Assembly: GCA_003171235.1 (NCBI GenBank)
Contig: PMYM01000161.1
Coordinates: forward strand, 1 to 14,055
Direction of reading: 5' to 3'
Length of the DNA stretch: 14,055 nucleotides
Source of the DNA: Phycisphaerales bacterium
Lineage (GTDB): Bacteria > Planctomycetota > Phycisphaerae > SM23-33
Part shown: positions 7,122 to 11,167 of the stretch, one piece after another
Layout of the letters: each line of letters opens with the position of its first letter
How positions within the stretch are numbered: position 1 is the first letter of the stretch
Made by a program: the position numbers and the translations under genes
The notes under the pieces: model-generated
Told to the model about the DNA's origin: nothing
Database searches by the model: none
What the model saw: the letters and a program-made list of their open reading frames with translations, nothing else

Positions 7122-8867
7122 ATGCATAAAATTGCGAGCTTGTTAATCATGTCCACCTTCGCCATGTCCCATGCCCAGCCGGCGCCGTCTCCCCGGTTTT
7201 GCACCACGCAGAACAGCAACGACTGGGTGGACCGCAGCATCCAGGTACAGCAGAAGTACTCCCGCGTGCTGGTGGTGACCGCCTCGACCGCCCCCGCCAC
7301 CGTGGAGGTTGCCCCGCTGGACCTGAACAACCCGACGGCCCGACCCGCCCCCACGCGCTACAAGGTAGACCAGGTATTCTCCACCCTGCAGGCGGCCGGC
7401 GATGCCGCCGAAGGCGGCGACCTGGTGGCCATCATGCCCGGGACCTACGCCGGCATGTTCCTGAGGGAGAAGGCCAGTTGCGGCGACGGCAAGTACATCC
7501 ATTTCAAGGCCATGGGCCCGCCCGGCCAGGTCATCATTAATAACTGGTCCGCGGACGCCCAAGGCAACCCCCTCTCCAGGCACATGATTCACCTTTTTGC
7601 CAGCCACCACGTAATCCTGCAAGGCCTGCACCTGGTGGGCCAGACGGGTCCGGGCCTGCCCCAGGCCGGCCCCACCAGCGGCATAATGATCGGGGCCTCC
7701 TTCATCCACACCCGGAAGATGACCCATCACATCGTGCTGACGGAGATCTTCTCGCACAACCATCGCACCTGGGGCATGCATTCGACCGATTCCTACACCG
7801 TGCTCATGCAGGACAGTTGTTTTGCCCTCTCCTGCAAGGAGCATTCGGCCTATGTTTCCGACGGCTCGGACGATTACGTCATCCGGCGGAACATTTTCTT
7901 CGGTTCGGGCGGCTGCGGCCTGCAGTGCAACATCGACCCCGACACCTGCCTGCGGAAAATGTCCGGCATGGAGGAGTTTGCCGAACTGGCCCCCCTCCAG
8001 GGCAACCGCCAGTGGGCCGAATCGATGCTCAAGCTGGCCACGCGGAAGTTCGGGAAATACAACTTCCCCGACGGCATCGGGGAGAATTTCATCATCGAAG
8101 AGAATGTGATCAACGGCAACGGCAGGTTCACCGGCGGCGCGGGGTTGAACCTGGCGGCCCTGACCGATTCGCTCATCCAGAACAACCTCATCTACGACAA
8201 CTACGCCCACGGATTCGCCATGTGGGACAACAACAACGTCTTTGAGCGAACGGCGATGAAGCCCGGCCCGGCATCGGCCGCCGAGATCACCGGTCCCGAC
8301 GGCCTGCCGCTGTTTGGCTGCCGCAACAACCTCATCCGCAACAACACGGTGCTGATGAACGTGCCCGAGCGCTACGCCCTGGGGGCCATCAACGGCAGCT
8401 ACGGCTGCACCCTGCGGAATAACGTCGCCGTCAACGATGGCGGACCGTCGCTGGAGGTCACCGGCAATTCGGTTTACAAGCTCGATTCGGGCTACAACGT
8501 CCTGCACAGCGTGCTGCTGAACCGCTACTCGATGTGGTCCACCGTGCCCTACTCGTCCAACACGCCGGCCATGCCCGCCGACATCGCCGCTCTGGCCACG
8601 CACCTGGACAAGGACAACCATTCCGCCCTGGATATCGACCTGGGGGCCTTCGGTCGGCAGGTGGTGCGGTACAGCACAAACTCCTGGATCATCATTGAAA
8701 ACGGCTCGTGGCGGCTCAACCCCGACCGCCCGGATTTCCACCCGCGCGGCAATTCGCAACTGCTCAGCGGCACGGGCGACCGGGCCCAATTGCCGCCGGC
8801 GGACCTGGACCACAGGCCGCGGGCCTCGGCCGACATCGGCTGCTACCGCGCCGCAGAAAAGGATTAA
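7122..8867 (+). CDS. Secreted right-handed parallel beta-helix protein
   Basis: A 581-residue protein with a signal peptide (MHKIASLLIMSTFAMSHA, cleavage before QPAP). From about residue 80 it shows the start pattern of pectate-lyase-like folds (YKVDQVFSTLQAAGDAAEGG, then DLVAIMPGTYAG). After that come repeated turns of I-I/V-x-x-N-x-I/V type: HHVILQGLHLVG, HHIVLTEIFSHN, YVIRRNIFFGSGG, FIIEENVINGNG, SLIQNNLIYDNYAHG, NLIRNNTVLMN, TLRNNVAVND. These are the rungs of a parallel beta-helix. Such proteins are polysaccharide lyases, hydrolases or passive surface proteins; no catalytic set can be named. AGGAAA lies just upstream of the ATG. The gene stands alone between a divergent intergenic region and a REP-like repeat. 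Stop is TAA. An open frame opposite it is a GC-rich shadow. Confidence 0.75.
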   Translation: MHKIASLLIMSTFAMSHAQPAPSPRFCTTQNSNDWVDRSIQVQQKYSRVLVVTASTAPATVEVAPLDLNNPTARPAPTRYKVDQVFSTLQAAGDAAEGGDLVAIMPGTYAGMFLREKASCGDGKYIHFKAMGPPGQVIINNWSADAQGNPLSRHMIHLFASHHVILQGLHLVGQTGPGLPQAGPTSGIMIGASFIHTRKMTHHIVLTEIFSHNHRTWGMHSTDSYTVLMQDSCFALSCKEHSAYVSDGSDDYVIRRNIFFGSGGCGLQCNIDPDTCLRKMSGMEEFAELAPLQGNRQWAESMLKLATRKFGKYNFPDGIGENFIIEENVINGNGRFTGGAGLNLAALTDSLIQNNLIYDNYAHGFAMWDNNNVFERTAMKPGPASAAEITGPDGLPLFGCRNNLIRNNTVLMNVPERYALGAINGSYGCTLRNNVAVNDGGPSLEVTGNSVYKLDSGYNVLHSVLLNRYSMWSTVPYSSNTPAMPADIAALATHLDKDNHSALDIDLGAFGRQVVRYSTNSWIIIENGSWRLNPDRPDFHPRGNSQLLSGTGDRAQLPPADLDHRPRASADIGCYRAAEKD

Positions 8868-8877
8868 ATCCCGCGCC

Positions 8878-8988
8878 GGGTGCCATGCCCTTACACGTCT
8901 TGTGTGGAAGGGCATGTTTGTGGGTATTCCTCACTCGGAAGAAAAGCGGCATGCCTTTCCGCAAAAAACGCGTAAAGGCATGGCACCC
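8878..8988. repeat. Paired-hairpin REP-like element (REPIN-like)
   Basis: The outer arms are inverted: GGGTGCCATGCC (8878-8889) and GGCATGGCACCC (8977-8988). Each arm belongs to its own hairpin: CATGCCCTT (8884-8892) with AAGGGCATG (8908-8916), extended by ACAC/GTGT, and CATGCCTTT (8950-8958) with AAAGGCATG (8974-8982), extended by CGC/GCG. Two similar hairpins in opposite orientation are the layout of REP doublets mobilised by RAYT transposases. It starts 10 bases after the beta-helix stop and may also protect or end that transcript. Its sequence differs from the hairpins inside valS. Confidence 0.7.
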
Positions 8989-9069
8989 AGCGCAGGTGGC
9001 ATGGCGCCTAGCTTGAGGGTGGCACGAATTCTCTCCGCACTTTCGCCCTTCGCACTGGGCACTTGTTAA

Positions 9070-9097
9070 TTGACCTTCCCCGGCTCGGCAGTATAAT
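9070..9097 (+). promoter_or_regulatory. Strong vegetative promoter for the structured RNA
   Basis: TTGACC (9070-9075), a 16-base spacer and a perfect TATAAT (9092-9097) form the best promoter in the window. The expected start is near 9103-9105. No start codon with a ribosome site follows closely, so the immediate product is an RNA leader or a stable RNA. Confidence 0.7.
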
Positions 9098-9103
9098 AGT
9101 TCT

Positions 9104-9306
9104 GCGCATAGTTTCCTGGCATGCGGAAGGCAGGCATCTTGCGGACGCTGCAGGGCAACCTGGCTGACCTGGGATCCCACGGTCTGGGGCCGGGCAGCGT
9201 CCGCGCAGGCATTATTGCCGTCCCTGTATCCCGCGTGCCTTAGGACTTGGATCGCCTCCCGACATCCAGGCCCTGAGGCGTTTTACCGACTCAGGGCTTT
9301 TCTTTT
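9104..9306 (+). ncRNA. ssrS: Structured RNA, 6S-like candidate
   Basis: A strong promoter, about 200 non-coding bases and an intrinsic terminator define an RNA unit. It can fold into one long rod. The closing stem is TCCT/AGGA plus GGCATGCGG (9118-9126) with CCGCGTGCC (9231-9239). Then comes an open region of 14 bases on the left and 26 on the right. The apical stem is a perfect 11-bp pairing of GCGGACGCTGC (9141-9151) and GCAGCGTCCGC (9194-9204). The right side of the open region holds a small hairpin, GGCA-TTAT-TGCC (9208-9219). Closing stem, central bubble with a 3'-side mini-hairpin and long apical arm is the known 6S RNA architecture, in which the bubble mimics an open promoter and binds sigma-70 RNA polymerase. 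Identification rests on shape, not sequence. A regulatory leader for cimA is the main alternative. Confidence 0.45.
9270..9306 (+). terminator. Intrinsic terminator before cimA
   Basis: GCCCTGAG (9270-9277) pairs perfectly with CTCAGGGC (9290-9297), followed by TTTTCTTTT (9298-9306). It lies 19 bases before ATG 9326. It would end the RNA begun near 9104; if cimA shares that promoter, it would act as an attenuator. Confidence 0.75.
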
Positions 9307-9325
9307 GGCTAGACCCAGGTGACCT

Positions 9326-10921
9326 ATGAATCAGACGGACAGGGTTTACATCTACGACACGACGCTGCGGGACGGCACCCAGGCCGAGGGCGTAAGCCTC
9401 TCCCTGGAGGACAAGCTCATGGTGGCCGAGCGGCTGGACCAGCTGGGCGTGGATTACATCGAGGGCGGCTACCCCCTCTCCAATCCCAAGGACAAGGCCT
9501 TCTTCAAGGAGATCCGCCGGCGCGGCATCAAGCACGCCAAGATCGCCGCCTTCGGCATGACCCGGCGCAAGGGCATCAAGGCCGTTGACGACGAGGGCAT
9601 GCAGGCCATGCTGGCCAGCGAGGCCCCGGTGATCACCATCGTGGGCAAGAGCTGGGACTTCCACGTCAAGGAGGTGCTGCGCGTCAGCCGGAAAGAGAAC
9701 TGCGACATGATCGCCGATTCGGTGGGGCTGTTCGCCGGTCGCGGGCTGGAAACCGTGTATGACGCCGAGCACTTCTTCGACGGCTACAAGGCCAACCCCG
9801 AGTTCGCCCTGGAGACGCTTTCGGCCGCCGCCCAGGCCGGGGCCTCCTGCCTGGCCCTGTGCGACACCAACGGCGGCAGTTTGCCCGAGTTCATTGCCGA
9901 GGCGGTCTCGACCGTCCGCGCCCGCTTCCCCAAAGTGCGGCTGGGCATCCACTGCCACAACGATTCGGACCTGGCCGCGGCCAACAGCCTGGCGGCGGTG
10001 CGGCAAGGCGCCCGCCAGGTGCAGGGCACCATCAACGGCATCGGGGAGCGCTGCGGCAACGCCGACCTGACCAGCATCATCCCCAACCTCGCCCTCAAGT
10101 GCGGCTACGCCTGCCTGGCCGGCGACAGCCTGCCCAAGCTGACCGAGGTCAGCCGCTTCGTTTATGAAATAGCCAACCTCTCGCTGCGCGAAAACCAGCC
10201 TTTCGTGGGCCAGGCGGCCTTCACGCACAAGGGCGGCATGCACGTTCACGCCGTCCGCCGCGACAGCCGCACCTACGAGCACATCGACCCGGCCGCCGTG
10301 GGCAACGCCCGGCGCATCCTCATCAGCGAACTGGCCGGGGCCTCCAACGTGGCCGTCAAGACCAAGGCCAAGTTCAACCTGGCCGACGACAAGGAGCTGC
10401 AGCGCAAGGTGCTCACCAAGGTGCAGGAGCTGGAAAACGCCGGCTACCAGTTTGAGGCCGCCGACGCCAGTTTCGAGCTGGTGGTGCGCAGGACGCTGGG
10501 GGGCAACTGGTACCGCAAGTTCTGGGAGCTGGACCACTATCGCTGCACCATCCTCCAGGCCAACAGCAAGCGGCCCACCGCCGAGGCCATCGTCAAACTG
10601 TGCATCGGCCAGGAGTACTTCCACACCGTGGCCGAGGGCGACGGCCCGGTCAACGCCCTGGACGCCGCCCTGCGCAAGGCCCTGGTGGAGAAGTATCCGG
10701 CCATCGCCGCCCTGAAGCTCAAGGACTTCAAGGTGCGGATAATCAACCCGCGGGCGGGCACGGCGGCCAAGGTCCGCGTGGTCATCGAGTTCCACGACGC
10801 CGTCGAGGGCTACTTCGGCACCGTGGGCGTGGACGAGAACATCATCCACGCCTCCTGGCAGGCGCTGGTGGAAGCCATCGAGTTCAAACTGCTCAACGAC
10901 GCGGAAAAAGAAACTACGTAA
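9326..10921 (+). CDS. cimA: (R)-citramalate synthase
   Basis: A 531-residue enzyme of the DRE-TIM metallolyase (LeuA/CimA) superfamily. It condenses pyruvate with acetyl-CoA to (R)-citramalate, the first step of the threonine-independent route to 2-oxobutyrate and isoleucine. The opening DTTLRDGTQAEGVSLSLEDK carries the catalytic Arg-Asp (R15, D16). The metal-binding H-x-H lies in GIHCHNDSDLA (H209, H211), followed by NGIGERCGNADL. The C-terminal part (about 400-525) resembles the LeuA-type allosteric domain (ALKLKDFKVRIINPRAGTAA). Length and the GVSLSLEDK segment fit the CimA type found in Geobacter and Leptospira-like bacteria better than 2-isopropylmalate synthase. AGGTGA (9317-9322) supports ATG 9326. 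It follows an intrinsic terminator, so expression may depend on readthrough or an unseen promoter. Stop is TAA. Confidence 0.9.
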   Translation: MNQTDRVYIYDTTLRDGTQAEGVSLSLEDKLMVAERLDQLGVDYIEGGYPLSNPKDKAFFKEIRRRGIKHAKIAAFGMTRRKGIKAVDDEGMQAMLASEAPVITIVGKSWDFHVKEVLRVSRKENCDMIADSVGLFAGRGLETVYDAEHFFDGYKANPEFALETLSAAAQAGASCLALCDTNGGSLPEFIAEAVSTVRARFPKVRLGIHCHNDSDLAAANSLAAVRQGARQVQGTINGIGERCGNADLTSIIPNLALKCGYACLAGDSLPKLTEVSRFVYEIANLSLRENQPFVGQAAFTHKGGMHVHAVRRDSRTYEHIDPAAVGNARRILISELAGASNVAVKTKAKFNLADDKELQRKVLTKVQELENAGYQFEAADASFELVVRRTLGGNWYRKFWELDHYRCTILQANSKRPTAEAIVKLCIGQEYFHTVAEGDGPVNALDAALRKALVEKYPAIAALKLKDFKVRIINPRAGTAAKVRVVIEFHDAVEGYFGTVGVDENIIHASWQALVEAIEFKLLNDAEKETT

Positions 10922-10935
10922 TAAAAGCCGCAGTA

Positions 10936-11125
10936 TGCGACTCAGAGACTCAGAGACTCAGAGAGAGAGCAAAGAAGCAGAGACAGAGTTTTCAAAGAAC
11001 GGCAGACTTTCTTGCCGGTTGTCTTTTGAAAGCACGAGAAATGCCGTTGCACGGGAACGACCAAAACAGACGTTCTCTTCCTTTTTCTCTCTTCTCTGTG
11101 CCTCAGTGTCTCTGTGTAGATTCTT
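10936..11125. repeat. AG/CT-rich imperfect inverted-repeat element
   Basis: The left arm holds three perfect tandem copies of GACTCAGA (10939-10962) and further AG-rich sequence. The right arm (about 11085-11125) is its CT-rich, GTCTCTGTG-type counterpart in opposite orientation. Nested inside are TTTCAAA (10990-10996) with TTTGAAA (11025-11031) and CGGCA (11000-11004) with TGCCG (11013-11017). It fills the cimA-valS gap. It resembles CTCTGTGTCTCTGTG-type dispersed repeats that I recall from planctomycete and other environmental genomes. The open frame across it (10935-11150) is a by-product of this composition. Confidence 0.55.
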
Positions 11126-11167
11126 CTCCGGTTTCTACTTCGATATTTGAGTTTTTGAAAGTTCGTC

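Noticed and set aside
7143..8915. 590-codon open frame on the minus strand opposite the beta-helix gene
   Set aside because: It mirrors a GC-rich plus-strand gene. Its translation is low-complexity (V, G, H, R, Q) without family motifs, whereas the plus frame has a signal peptide and beta-helix rungs.
9212..10849. 545-codon open frame on the minus strand opposite cimA
   Set aside because: The plus frame carries all CimA catalytic motifs; the minus translation is a compositional shadow.
10935..11150. 71-codon frame between cimA and valS
   Set aside because: It is a translation of the AG/CT-rich inverted repeat, with no ribosome site and a biased composition.
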